From Urophycis tenuis (taxonomy: Eukaryota; Chordata; Actinopteri; Gadiformes; Phycidae), in the NCBI GenBank assembly GCA_036785325.1, contig JAXIVH010000002.1, forward strand, positions 6,537,424 through 6,601,423: a stretch of 64,000 nucleotides of DNA. Reading direction: 5' to 3'. The notes under the pieces were generated by a model. The model had not been told where the DNA came from. It did not search any database and saw only the letters and a list, made by a program, of their open reading frames with translations. This document shows, one piece after another, positions 1-13,069 of the stretch. The position numbers were made by a program, and so were the translations under genes. Every line of letters starts with the position of its first letter. Position 1 is the first letter of the stretch.

Positions 1-1121
1 ACTTAGTTCGGTGCCGTAATATTTTCCATGATGATGCTATATATTAATAATATAATTAATTAATAATATAATATAATTCATAAAATAATATTTTAGAATA
101 ATATGATACATGGTATTAATATAATAATTGTATTGGTGCTTAAATAATCACAAATATAACATTTGTATGATATAGAATATGGCTCCACGTTATTTGCTTA
201 ATTCCTTCAGAGAGCTCCTCTCCCCAAATCTGACATCATTTTACTGTTGTATTAAGGTTAGAAAACAAACTTTCAGTCCTTATCATCTTTGTTTCCTTCC
301 GTACTCCTTGATCGGTTTTCACAAACTATTTTTCGTGATTCATTTCTGCTTTTTTAACCCACTTAACACTCGAGCAGGAGCGGCAAAATTCAAACTATAA
401 TGACAGACTGGGTAAATTCCTGGAAATTGGTTTGATTTCACAACACACATGTAACAAATCAGTTATATTGATTGGTATTGTATTGTTCTATTTATTATTG
501 GTGGTTACATGTAAAATATGAATTATGGAGGTAACATGGACGTGGGCATATGGACTTGACTCACAGGTGTAGATAAGGAAATAAATAAGAGCAGCATTAT
601 GTGAATACATGAGGTATAATGGGTCTAAAAATACCCCCAGTATATCTAAAGATATACCTTGCAGTGAAGACAACATTTAGAAAGAGAGGGGAACATACTA
701 GCTGACCAATCATTGTGTTTACTGTAATATACAGATGTATTAATACTTCCTGTGTGTGCAAAAGCTTTTTCAGCTTTTCTGCTCAAAAAAAAAAAAAAAG
801 ACTTCAAGACAGTCAACAGAATATCCAAATCAAATATAGCACGCTGGGTAAGGATTTAGCCCACGCAATGCACTCATCTGGTCCAAACACCAGGACACAC
901 TTGCTAATTGCCTCCTGAATTATAAAGTCAAAGGACGATTTGCATTGTATCTAAACTGACCATCTTCAGCTGTTGAAGGAATCCATGCCGCCACTGTTAA
1001 GTCTAGAAGTTTATTCAGTAGTATTATAATTTGGACCCCGAGCAATATAAAAAAAGTGTGTTTTTGTGTGTGTAAACATGAAGATCTAACGGCAGTGTAT
1101 CGTTTCACAGAAAATGGAGCA

Positions 1122-1124
1122 TAT

Positions 1125-1161
<37 letters not shown>

Positions 1162-1411
1162 AAAGACACACACGCACACACACACACACCGTATTGGGAA
1201 GAAACTGCTGACCAGATAAGGAGATCTAGAGCAATATGTGAAACAACTCTGTCAGCATGCCTTCTTGTGTGTGCTCTTTATCATGGTGAATCTCCCCTTT
1301 CAGTGGCGATAAAGCTGGCTGCTACCACATTTCTCCTGACAACCTCCGCAAAAATGTCACATACACACACACACACACAGACACACACACCTGCAGGGAC
1401 TATTGCTGCTT

Positions 1412-1447
<36 letters not shown>
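1122..1447. repeat. Alternating (GT)n and (CA)n blocks
   Basis: Four dinucleotide blocks alternate in orientation: (GT)n about 1130-1160, (CA)n about 1167-1189, (CA)n about 1362-1391 and (GT)n about 1413-1447. Because GT and CA are reverse complements, neighbouring blocks can fold on each other. They are also likely Z-DNA formers. Confidence 0.85.
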
Positions 1448-1451
<4 letters not shown>

Positions 1452-1754
1452 TGTGCGCACAAGCATTCTCCCCTCACTCGTCGTTTTTTTGTTGTTGTTC
1501 TGTGTCATCTTGTCACTGCCTCTATCCCCCTTCTCTCTTATTTTGGTTTGTCCACTCACCCCTTCTTCTCCCTCGCCCCTGTAACCGAACCCTCTCTGCT
1601 CTGGTTTCATGGCTCCCCGCTCACACAGATTGCTGGAGTACGGGGACTAGATATTCCTGTCTTAACCTTCCCTTCTCTTATCACTTCTTTGCATCTCGAC
1701 ACCCAGCCTCCCACCCACTCTCACCTTCTCTTCACTCCCTCACTGGTGTGATCT

Positions 1755-1783
<29 letters not shown>
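1755..1783. repeat. Poly-C run of 29
   Basis: An uninterrupted run of 29 C on the plus strand. It may form G-quadruplex or i-motif structures and is prone to length error in sequencing. Confidence 0.9.
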
Positions 1784-1786
<3 letters not shown>

Positions 1787-2468
1787 TCCCGCCCCTTCGC
1801 CCCTTCGTTTGGTTTCTTGGTTTTACTAAGAAGGAGCGCATACGTAGGAAAACGGACCGGCCCCGTGCGTTGTCCCTCCTTGATTGTCGCACCTTTTCCG
1901 TTCTCCAGACTCGGATGTGTTGGTTCTCTGACTCCCCTCTTTTTTTGGTGTCAAGGGACGAACGTGAATGTGTGAGAAGGTTCGTCGTCTCTATCCAACC
2001 AAACCTTTTTTTTTTTCCCTTTGTGATTCGTATATTTTGATGTGTCGGGGTACTTGGGAGTAATGGACCATACAGCACAAAATGTTTGACTGTTTAAAAT
2101 TATGAACAATTATATGCTGTTTCTCATATAGGGTTACGGCTCTTAAAGTTGCAGTTAACTTTTTTTTTGGGGGGGGGAGGGGGCTGAGGTGTGTGTGTGT
2201 GTGTGTGTACATCCAAAATGTTGACAACACACACACTGTATGGGGGGGTCACCCGATTGATACGGCTGTGAGCCCCCAGCAGGGTTGGGGTGACGGGCCG
2301 GTGGGCCAGGGGAAGGCCTGGAACGACCAGGCCTCTCCACTCTTCACCAGCAGAATGAATAATGTAACACACACACGCACACACGCACACGCCACTGCCC
2401 CAGTTTGTCGCAGGGCAGAACAGGGCTTGGTTGCAGGAACACACGTTGGTTGTGAAAATGTGCAGAAT

Positions 2469-2470
2469 GA

Positions 2471-2506
<36 letters not shown>

Positions 2507-2508
2507 AA
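2469..2508. repeat. (GAAA)n microsatellite
   Basis: About nine GAAA units followed by an A-rich tail. Confidence 0.9.
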
Positions 2509-2802
2509 AAAAAAACAACAAGCTGCCTCTCTTTGTGGTGTAGAGGTGGCGCAGGCGTTCAGCTCCTTGTCTTTGGCTCTTAACAAATTCAAATAGCAAT
2601 TCAAATGTTGTATCTGAACTGTTCTTGTATCTCGTAGTAGAATGCAAATGTCTACGACCCGGGGGTGGGGGGGGGGCTAGAAGGTCCAGAGAGGAGGGCT
2701 GGTTACTTTTTTTTTTTTTTTGTTATCGCACAGCAAAGACAAATTATTCAAAGTCCTCCGTGGTTTGTGTCTAGTCAGCATTCTGGTTTCTCCGCCTGAC
2801 TC

Positions 2803-2877
2803 TCGGTGTGTGTGTGTGTGTGTGTGAGTGTGTGAGTGTGTGTGTGTGTGTGTGTGAGTGTGTGTGTGTGTGTGTGT
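2803..2877. repeat. Compound (GT)n/(GAGT)n microsatellite
   Basis: GT repeat interrupted several times by GA. A poly-C run (about 2982-2997) and mixed CA/CCCCA repeats follow to about 3060. Confidence 0.85.
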
Positions 2878-3356
2878 TGACGTCCTGCGCTCCTGTGCTT
2901 AAACGCTTCTACGCGGGGGCTGTTCTATATTGGGCTGAATGCAGCTTTGTGTTGTCAGATGTGTGCTCTCTCATCTAGCAACCCCCCCCCCCCCCCCACA
3001 CACACGCACACACCCCCACACACACACACACACACACGCACACACCCCCACACCCACCCCTCCGATGCCCAACGTACCTTCTCAAGGCGGCGAGATGTAT
3101 AGTGTGGTTGAGGGAATGTTAGCGGCTGCACACGGCGAGCGGGGAGGAAGAGGAGGGCTGAGAGGAAGAGGAGGGCAGAGAGGAATAGGCGCGCAAGGAC
3201 AAGGAATGGTACGAGGGAGACTTTTTATTTTCTGACTCTTTAGCGGCGCCTTTTTCTTAATTGTCGTTCTTGGCAGTGTTCAGGCTAATGTGTCAGTGTG
3301 CTGCCGTCGTGAACACACACTTGAAGTAACGTATAGAGGCTTTTACTCCCGAAGTT

Positions 3357-3519
<163 letters not shown>

Positions 3520-4975
3520 ACGTGCCCACAGATGACGCCTCACAAAAATGTCATATTTTTTACCCTGTGCTACAGAACGGACCACCTTATGTTCATAATG
3601 GAGGCCACTATGTTCACAGGCCAGGTCTTACCCGTCAGAAGATAATTAAATCTATTGTCTTTTCTTTTGGAACAAGGCGGACATTACAGGACGTGGTTTA
3701 TTGTACGTGTCCGTCCTCAGGATGTGTGGTGTGTGTTAGGGGTATCTTCTTGGTGAGAGTTGGTCAGACCGGTCCACATCACGTGAACTCACCCATGGCC
3801 AGGGTAACCCCGGCCACTGCTCCCAGATGCTCCCACACTCTTCGCTGAGCGCCTTCGGAAAAGGTCTGACATCAGAAGGCAGCGTTTGAAGAGCGTTTCT
3901 CCCCTCGCTTGGCCAGTTTTCTGTGAATAGCGTAAAAGTCACATTTTCCCCCCTCTCTCTGGAGCCTGATATAATTGAGGAGGATTGGGAAAACTTACAG
4001 TGTTTAATGGAAAAAAGAAAGAGAAAAAAAAAAAAGCGAAGCATGAAAAAAAAAAAAATCACTCTTGACTTATGAACCTGGAGGGATTTTGCACACTTTG
4101 TGTGAGCGTTATGTGTGGGTGTGTGTGTCTGTGTGTGGGCATACAAATATAAAGAGGATATAGTTCTAGCCCAGCAGCCGTGAGACAATGAATCGAAACG
4201 CTTTGGAGACCGTATTGTATTCACAGAGACGTGTCCTCCACTCTGTCGTGAGCCAACATGTGGTCCGGCTCTAACGGAAAGTGCTATATTGTGCCATTCA
4301 GAGTAAATGGTCTTGGTCAGGCAGGTGTGTGTGTGTGTGCGTGTGTGTGTGTGTGTGTGTGCGTGTTTCTTTTTCCGACACCAACTTCATGTAATCGTGA
4401 ATACCAAGAGAAGAAAGGCAACCGTTTAATTATTTAGTGGTTGTACAGTTTTCCTTTTTTTGGCGAACAATAATAATTGTACGTCCGGACTTGAGATGAA
4501 ATAATTTAATATAATTGATTAATTAATTAATCCTTAGGAAACCATGTTATTATTCATATCGTGTCATAATATAATTATGATTTTTAGTAGACGACAAACC
4601 ACTTGCAACAGTGCTTGTGTTTGTTTAATGACGTTTGACATGAAAATCTTTAGTTCCCTTGCTAGTGTCCAGTCAACCATGACATAATGACACCTTTCAG
4701 ATGATTTGTGGATCTGTATACGCCTGTTTGCGTGAATAAATTTGCGTGATATTGCCCATGCGTTGTACAGTATCTCGACTAGTGGGTCATTTGAGGTTTG
4801 CTGACAAGAAGGGCGGTAATATAGTAGCACAACATGTGAATTTAAGGGTGTGCCATTATGAAGTGACTCATTGCTGTTAAAGTGACAGGAATTTCTGTTT
4901 CTCTTCCAACACATCCCCTTTCTAAGGAATCTGCCTAAAATAACATTGTTAAACCAGCAAACACCCATGGCGGTT

Positions 4976-4977
<2 letters not shown>

Positions 4978-5073
<96 letters not shown>

Positions 5074-5182
5074 GGGGCGTGTGTGCGCGTGTGTGCGTGT
5101 GTGTGTTTGGGGGCGTGTGTGTGTGTGTGTGCGCATGTGTGTGCGTGTGTGTGTTTGGGGGCATGCGTGTGTGTGCGTGTCA
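4978..5182. repeat. (TG)n followed by a GT-rich minisatellite
   Basis: A pure TG tract (4978-5070) runs into three imperfect copies of a unit marked by TTTGGGGGC (near 5070, 5106 and 5153), each separated by GT/GC-rich sequence. It appears to be a minisatellite grown out of a microsatellite. Confidence 0.85.
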
Positions 5183-6678
5183 GTCAGAAATTCATTCGGA
5201 CTGCTTCATGCTCCTCCTCAACTCTGACTGTCATTGTTCTTTCCCCTTTTTTTCTCACTAATGCTTTCCATTCCTCTGCCTCACGGGGACATTTCCAGCT
5301 AAAAATAACATTGTCTGAAGCATTTTGACGTAATTGTTAAGGGGTATTTGATTCTCTTTCGTCTCCCAAAAAACTGTTGCAACATCAAAAGTCTTATTTT
5401 TTGTTTCACTCTGTAACAAAGTTAGAACATTGTAATACATCCTCCAATATGAGATCTTTATGTATCGTTGTTGCTAGATAAATCACTGTGATCGTGAAGT
5501 TCTAAACTCACCACTTATTTGAGTGATTTGGGTTCGAGAGGTGTATAAAGTTTGCTGTGAACCAGGCTTATGTAAAATGTGGCAAAAGTGCAATCATATT
5601 CTTGTTTATTTGCTCTCATGGCTGACCCAGCTGAAAGTCTGTTTCTGTTCACTGTGAGTCATAACGGCAACACGATGTTGGTTCTCGCGTTTGCGTTCAA
5701 ATATGATATTAGAGCAACTAGGGTGAGTCTAGTTATTGTGAAAGTATTTTGCTCGTGCTGTCTGATCTTCCTCATCAGTCTTGTGTGTTCTCTTAGTAAG
5801 ACATGGCGTCCACGCAAGACAAACCATCGTTATGGTGGTGATCCTACAACACACCTACAATATTGTAGTGATCAATAGACGATGAAAATCCTTCACAGGA
5901 TTTTCACGTCCACCTGGCAAACAATTAGTTAATACCATTCAACGTTTTCGGTTCATTTTTCTCAGAGACGAGGTTGGTGTCGCAGGCCGCAGGACTTCTT
6001 TTCCCACAGCAGGCAGCGACACTCTGTTCTGTTACAAAACAGAGTGCCGCCGGTTCCCCTTTAAGCCAAAAAGTGCAAAGACAGCTGGGTCTCACATGCC
6101 CCACAGGAAAGGCACACAACTGCTTCTGACCGTGGAGGGCTGAAAAAAAAAAAAAAGAAAAAAAAAGCGAAAAATCCCAAGTGGACATGTTGGGCGGCCG
6201 TGTTTCCGAGGGCGGAGACTGGAGGGAGTGTTTCGCCGTCGGTCGTTGCGTGTCCATGAGGACGGGGGAGGTGGGACCTTTGAACGTTCCTCACGCTGGG
6301 CACGCAGGATGGCGCCCGCAAGTGAAGACGGCTCAAACGGAATAATTAAACCGAACCGTCAAACTGAACCGGTGACACGCAAGGAAGCATGGCAGGGTTT
6401 TTTTTTTCTTTCTTTCTTTCTTCATCCTTACGGGAAGGGCTGGGTGCATGCTGGGTGCATGTACATGTTGCACATGTTGGTATCAAGAACTCCACAGACG
6501 TGTGTGTGTGTGTGTGTGCGTGTGTGTGTGTGTGTTTAATAGGGTGTGTTTTGAAGCAGGTTAGTCAGGTGTGTGTGTTGTTGTTGCGCAGAGCTCTCTG
6601 AGCTAGGTTAAGACTATTATTGGATGGCCAGGGGGGCTGCCAGTTGCTATGGTAGGGAAATAAAAGAGAAGGAGGAGG

Positions 6679-6708
6679 GTGTGTGTGTGTGTGTGTACGT
6701 GTGTGCGT

Positions 6709-6739
<31 letters not shown>

Positions 6740-6744
6740 GGGGG
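6679..6744. repeat. (GT)n then poly-G run of 22
   Basis: GT repeat followed by an uninterrupted 22-G run at 6723-6744. Confidence 0.9.
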
Positions 6745-7500
6745 TCTGGAGAGTGTTGTTTGTGGAAAATCAGGTCTGCTCAGGTGTGTGTGGGAGACGT
6801 TGTTGAGCAGGTATAGAGAAGAGAAGGTGAGCTGAGGACACCAAATAACTATTATATTTGTGGTATTAGCAGTAGTAGTGGTAGTAGTAGTAGCATAAGA
6901 AGTAGTAGTGTCTGGTATCATATTGTTATAATAATGATAATAACATAAACCTTTTTTTGTTTTAGACCTCACTTCCTTTGTCAGAAAATGAACAATAAAA
7001 ACATTGAATTCAAGTATATAAAAAATGAAATCATTGTTAAAAAACCCCTAAAGTTCACCCTCTGATTTATGTTGGTGGTTGGCGGGGGGTTAATCAGTTC
7101 CTCGTTCTCGCAGCTGTTTTCCTCTCCCCTCCTGCATCTCGTCACTTTCTTGTGTCGTTTTGTCCTCCTGTCCTTTCTCATTTGCCTGTCCTTTGGACTC
7201 CTCTCAGCCATATAATCAAACGACTAAACGTTCCTCATGATACTGAACCAACTGCTGCTTTTTGGCGTCACGGCTGACATTACACTCCTTCTGGAACGGC
7301 AGTGTCAGTTATATCTCTTTCAGGAGTTGTAACACTTTAGATCATTGTTTTGCTCTTTTTTTTTTTTTTTACAATATGTGCCAAACTTTAATGTGTGTCT
7401 GTATTTTGATATTGGTATCTCTCTCCCTCTCCGCCATCTTGCATACTAAAACCGTCTTGCCCTCTTTTAGGGCAAAGCGGGTGGGAGGGATAATGGGTGG

Positions 7501-7545
7501 AGAGAGAGAGCGAGAGAGAGAGAGGGAGAGCGAGCGAGAGAGAGG
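7501..7545. repeat. (GA)n-rich tract
   Basis: Interrupted GA repeat with GC substitutions. Confidence 0.85.
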
Positions 7546-8426
7546 GCTAAGCCCCTATTAAAAATGTGCCTCACATGAAACTAGAACTCCCTGTGTTTGA
7601 GTCACGATGATTGACAATTATCTGTAAAGCAACTGGCAAGTGAACATCAACCGCCTGGCAAATAAACTGAGGGTGGCACTAGTTTCTATAAACTGGTTGA
7701 GCCAGAAATCTGGTTTGGTATTTATTTAAATATCTGTACAGGTTTTGTATAAAGATATTATTTATGTATGTATAGTGTACATATGTGTTTGGGTAGTTGG
7801 AAAGTATTTTTGGTGGGCTCATCAAGTGAGGACTATACGCCTTACTAAGTATTTATACATTGCATTTAAGGTTGTAAATGCCTGAAGTACCTTTGCAACT
7901 CTGTACCAAGTTATAAGTAGTAACACGTTGTGAGGCATAGACGGTCCTCACTTTTTAGATGAGCTCACACAAAAGACCTGAGTGCTTTCTACCTCCCTGA
8001 ACGAACCATGAATTGCAGCGCTGTTAAAGGGACATGGCGGGATGTCTGTAGGTTGCCGTTTGCTAGTCTCACCCAGATTTGGATGGTTTGTTCAATTCCA
8101 AATTGATCATTTCTCATCCATATGGGCCATTTGCCGGGTTAGCATTTGCGTCCCGTAGCCTAGCTCCTGTTCATGTGAGGGGAATACAGTCAGATTTCCA
8201 ATGTGTTCTGAATAGTGGCTTCTTCAAAACTAGTGCCAGTAGCCACGCAACAGGATTTGTCTACAAACATAATAATTCTGCACTATTTATAAAAGCGCTA
8301 TGTAAATAATCAGCCAATGCTTTATGAATGTTGTTATGATATTATTAATCATTAATTACTGATTATGAATTTGAGTATTCATGTAAAAACAATGATTTGT
8401 AAATTATGAATTTATGACTACAAAGT

Positions 8427-8445
8427 ACTCTCTCTCTCTCTCTGT

Positions 8446-8485
<40 letters not shown>
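8427..8485. repeat. (TC)n and (AT)n tracts
   Basis: A TC tract followed by an AT tract of about 33 bp, within 200 bp upstream of the zbtb7b coding exon. Confidence 0.85.
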
Positions 8486-8488
<3 letters not shown>

Positions 8489-8664
8489 TTACTATCTTTC
8501 TTTGTATTGAAAAAAAAAAAAAATCTATCTACTGTGCATATAAAATATGAAGGCAGAGCTGCTGCTTTAGGCCGCTGTAGCGCAGACTGCTGCTTCAGGC
8601 CCGGGCCGCTGTGTGCAGCCACTCACCTGCGCCCCCGGCGTTCCCCCCCCCGCTGCAGGTCGCC

Positions 8665-9128
8665 ATGTCTCCAGGAGAGGACGGTCTGATCGGGATCCCC
8701 TTCCCAGAGCACAGCAACGAGCTGCTGTCCCGCCTCAACGACCAGAGGAGGGCGGGGCTGCTATGTGACCTCACGCTGACCTCCCGCGGGGAGCGCTACC
8801 CCACCCACCGCTCCGTCATGGCCGCCGTCAGCCTTTACTTCCGCCGGCTGTTTGGCGCCGAGGAGGCGGGGGGGCAGGGCGGGGATGCAGGGGGAGGAGG
8901 GGGAGCAGGAGGAGGAGGAGGGGGCTTCAGCGTGTGCCAGTTGGACTGCGTGGCCCCGGACGCCCTGGACGCCTTGCTGGAGTTCGCCTACACGGCCACA
9001 CTCACCATCCGCAGCTCAGGCATGAGGGACGTGCTGCGCGCCGCCCAGCTGCTGGGCATTCAGTGCGTGGCCGACGCATGCAGAGACATCCTGGGGGAGA
9101 AGGAGGAGGAGGTGGCGGCGCCGGCGGA

Positions 9129-9165
<37 letters not shown>

Positions 9166-10102
9166 GAGGAGGCGGACAAGGCGGCCGAGGTGCAGAGGTA
9201 CTTTAAAGCGGAGAAGGAGAGGAAGCTGCAGTGGGAGCGGGAGATGGAGAAGGGCTCCCGAAGGAAAACGGACCGAAAGAAGGTGAAGAAGATCCGGCTG
9301 CCGCAGTACAGCCTCAAGCCCCATCCGCCCACGCCGCCGGTCTCGTACTCCTCCCCGCTGCACGACAGCATCCACTCGCTGCCCTCCAGCCAGCCCCACA
9401 GCCCGGAGCAGGAGGCGCCTCACAACCGGGCACGGCAGAACGGGGACTACGCGGGGGTCCCGGAGCCCGAGAGGGCCACCACGCTCAACGGAGGGCTCCA
9501 CCGACCACAGGACCACCACCACCAACACCACCGCGCCATAGCCTACCCGCCCACCGCGCCACCCTCCAACGACAAGCTGTCGGAGAGCGAGGACCCGGCG
9601 GAGGACTCCGGCATGCTGGTGATGATGACGCCCTCCTTGCCCATGTCCCTGGAGCAAGTGGGGCTGCTGCCCGGGATCGGAGGCGGGGGCAGGAAGAGGA
9701 AGTCCCAGACCCCGCAGCAGTGCCCGGTCTGTCAGAAGATCATCCACGGCGCGGGAAAACTGCCCCGCCACATGAGGACGCACACCGGGGAGAAGCCCTT
9801 CCAGTGCTCGGCGTGCGGCGTCCGCTTCACCCGGTACACGACCCAACTCGTATATATTGTGCACTAGAAGAAGCCCGGCTAACATGTTCTGTATTTAATC
9901 ACAAGTAACGTCACATTCAGCCGATGAGCCATGTCACTGAAAACTAGAATAATGCCTGTTAGGATGCTATATTTAATCATAGTGTGTCACAAATTGCATT
10001 TAATTGCATTGCATTTATTTATTTTAATTGCATTTAAAATAATTGATGTGTCGAGTGTGCTCGTGTGTCTTCATCGCCTCACTTCTCATTTGTTTGTTGT
10101 CC

Positions 10103-10143
<41 letters not shown>

Positions 10144-10857
10144 CCCCCCCTCCCGTCTGTCCTCCTCCCAACCAGGAATGACAAGCTGAAGATCCACATG
10201 CGGAAGCACACGGGGGAGCGTCCGTACCCCTGCACCCACTGCCCCGCGCGCTTCCTGCACTCGTACGACCTGAAGAACCACCTGTCCCTCCACAGCGGGG
10301 CGCGGCCCTTCGAGTGCCCGCTCTGCCACAAGGCATTCGCCCGCGAGGACCACCTGCAGCGCCACCGCAAGGGCCACAGCTGCCTGGAGCAGCGCCCGCG
10401 CCGGCCCCGCCGCATGCCCGGACACGCCGACCACCACCACCACCACCATCACCACGGCGACGACGACAGCGGTAACGGCGGCGGCGGCGGCGGCGACGAC
10501 GACGGAGGGGAGGGAGGCGAGGGGGAGCGGTCCAGCCCCCTGGAGCCCCAGTCCCTGCCGGGCCACTCGTGCGTCTTCCTCCCCCGCGGGGGGCTGGCCG
10601 GCGGCCCGCCCCCACTGCTGCTCCCGGGCGGAGAGGTGGACCGGGAGCGGTATCTCGCCCTCCAAGCGCTGGCCCAGAGGCCCCACCGGCTGCAGGCGGA
10701 GCTGCTGCTGCTGCGGGAGCAGGAGCTGAGGGCCTGGGAGGCGGAGGGAGGCTACCCCAGAGGGATCCACTCTCCCGCCGCGCAGGGCGAGCGATGGCCG
10801 GACAACGACGAGGAAGAGGAGGAAATGGTGGAGGAGGATGAGGATGGAGAGGAATAG
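8665..10857 (+). CDS. zbtb7b: Zinc finger and BTB domain protein 7B (ThPOK)
   Basis: Two coding exons, 8665-9833 and 10176-10857, join as CG|G (Arg390) to give 616 residues. A CAG acceptor at 8656-8658 sits six bases before the ATG, so the frame reading upstream of it is intronic. Residues 1-145 form the BTB/POZ domain (start MSPGEDGLIGIPFPEHSNEL), which mediates dimerisation and corepressor binding. It is interrupted by a Gly-rich insert (about 69-88). A Gln run (157-166), an acidic/basic linker and a His-rich stretch follow. Four C2H2 fingers lie at 353-373, 381-401, 409-429 and 437-457; the intron splits finger 2. The finger text (CPVCQKIIHGAGKLPRHMRTH) fits ZBTB7B better than ZBTB7A. After the fingers come poly-His, Gly/Asp-rich and Glu-rich tails. 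The family are nuclear DNA-binding regulators; mammalian ThPOK sets CD4 T-cell fate, but the fish role is unknown from this sequence. It is longer than human ZBTB7B (539) because of low-complexity insertions. Confidence 0.95.
9834..10175 (+). other. zbtb7b intron with (TC)n tract
   Basis: A 342-bp intron, GT at 9834 and AG at 10174-10175. A (TC)n tract at about 10108-10139 plus a C run acts as the polypyrimidine tract of the acceptor. Reading through the donor ends at a TAG at 9865-9867, so retention would truncate the protein inside finger 2. Confidence 0.85.
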
Positions 10858-10861
10858 GGAG

Positions 10862-10950
10862 TGTGTGTACGTGTGTGCGTGTGTGCGTGTGTGTGTGTGT
10901 GTGTGAGTGCGTGTGTGTGTGTGTGTGTGTGTGTGCGTGTGTGTGTCTCT
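10862..10950. repeat. (GT)n in the zbtb7b 3' UTR
   Basis: Interrupted GT repeat starting five bases after the stop codon. It continues to a G run at about 10961-10972. Confidence 0.9.
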
Positions 10951-12808
10951 GTGTAGGGTGGGGGGGGGGGGGCGCAGGCGTTATCAACACAATCTTACTG
11001 TGTGACTGGACCTGCCTTTTGGAGCGCTTACATGAAAACAAACCCCAGATGTTAAAAGAAAAAAAAATGGAAAAAAGGAAAACGGGTTTTCTGTGTTTTT
11101 TTATTTTATTTTAAATGTTTGCCTTCTGGCTCTTGGTATTTATGTTATTCAGTCTTTTTTCAAAAAATATATATCTATAATTTCAGTTTGTCGTTTAGCG
11201 TAACACCTTCTATACTATAGATTTGATCAGTTTATTTCTGAGTGTGGCTACCAAAGCGATTTTCCGTCACTATGCAAAAATCAACAAATATAATTGATTT
11301 GATATGAATTGTAATGTATTGGTTCAGGTGGGATTCCATCTGATACGTTATGTTAATGACCTCTCTGGGCTTTGAGTGGAAGTGCGGTGAACTTAGAGAC
11401 TTGCTTGGTGAGTGATTAGCAATAATATTTTGTACGTTTCCATGTTGAATATTAGATATTTCTTTCCTTTTTACTGGGTGCTGATACCAAAGATTTTTTG
11501 TTGGACTGGTTCCTAAATCTTAAGTTAACAAAATGGAGAGACGGGGCGAACGATGGGAGCAGTATAGCCAACGTGGAGTTTGAAGAACCTTCTGTTTCTT
11601 CTTCCTAACTCTTATGAAAGCCATGAAGAAAGAGCTGTTTATATATCTGTATATATCTATATATATATATATATATAGAGATATATATATATATATCATT
11701 TATATAGTTTCCTAATGCTTAATGTAAGATGCCTGACCAAAAGAAAAAGACTTAAGTCTGTATCACTGAAAAGTGAATGATTAGAAGTACATGGGTTGTT
11801 TTTCCATCAACTCTCCTATGTTGATGGCAATCCTTCCTGGATAAAAGGATGTGTGTCATCGAGTCTTCCAATGCACTCCACCTTATGTTTCCTTATTTGC
11901 AAAAAAACAAAAAATGAATTAGGCGGCTCACTCCTTTACTGTATTTATTTATTTATTGTTATTTATTGTGACTTTACTATTAAGAGTCGTCAGGAGGACT
12001 AGTCCAGGGCTGTCGATGGTGTTCCCTCCTTCCATGATCAGCCATCCTGCGTGACTCAAGTCCCTTTAGTCTTACAACAAATAAGTAACTTTGTGCTTTT
12101 GGAAATTAGGTTTTTAAATGTTATTTTCATTTTTATTTAATTTCATATTATTTGTCATCCACCATATACCAAAATGTCCTTTTGGGGCTATGTGTCTTCT
12201 GTTGGCTATTCGTTCTCTCATGCATTTTGTTTGCACATGGAATCCCTGAAGCGATCCTGGAATGGAGCACATTCCATATTCCTGGGGGATAGAGAAGGGA
12301 CCTTAGGACACAGAGGCAAGGGAAGTGCAGACAAAACTTCTTCCTGTCTGGCGAGAGCCTGTAGAGCTTTGCTGCGTCCGATTCGATGAACTATACTTTG
12401 AATTCAACCAATGGAGAGAGAGAGAGAGATTCTTCAATTCCGGACTGCTCTTGTAGTTGAGGGCCAACGCCCAGCCGCCTAATAAGCCAATAATGCTTAT
12501 GTTTGGTTTTCCCCACCCCCCGCCTCCCCCCCCTCCCCCCCCCTCCCACCCTCCCCCCAAATTACCAAGAGACCAGTGTCCACCCTATGATTTGCATTAC
12601 TATAATCAATATTTTATTTTCTTCTCACTTCTCTTTAGACCCATGTAGCCAAACTCTGCTGTAGCAGTAGCGCTGTCAAAGGGCTTGAGTGCACTGTCCC
12701 CCTCCTTGCTCTGTAGACAACGGCTACGTTCAGATTCATTTGCACTATTTGAGATTTGAGAAGCTTTTTTTGGACCTTCCATCCTTTTCATTCCATTAAA
12801 TGCGCGCG

Positions 12809-12844
<36 letters not shown>

Positions 12845-13063
12845 TGTATACACTCACACACACACACAGTATGTTTAATATTATAAGAGACATAGAAGAA
12901 ATATCAATCCAGAAATTACTGAGTATCAGATACTTTCTACAGCTTAGTGGTACAGAGCAATATTTAAATATCGATTGTATATAGGGATGACGTTGCCTTG
13001 GATTTTGTTTGTGTTGTTACTATTCTCAGGTAATCTTGAGCAATGCACTAAGTGATCACACAA

Positions 13064-13069
13064 AATAAA
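13064..13069 (+). promoter_or_regulatory. Candidate poly(A) signal for zbtb7b
   Basis: AATAAA about 2.2 kb after the zbtb7b stop. A second one is at 13504-13509. Which is used cannot be told from the sequence. Confidence 0.4.

Noticed and set aside
5579..5878. A 99-codon frame upstream of zbtb7b
   Set aside because: Composition is that of random AT-rich DNA with chance hydrophobic stretches. There is no family resemblance.
8611..8664. Upstream ATG in frame with zbtb7b
   Set aside because: It lies before the CAG acceptor at 8656-8658, so it is intronic. The conserved protein start is the ATG at 8665.
10024..11041. Long minus-strand frames over zbtb7b exon 2
   Set aside because: Shadows of GC-rich coding sequence on the plus strand.
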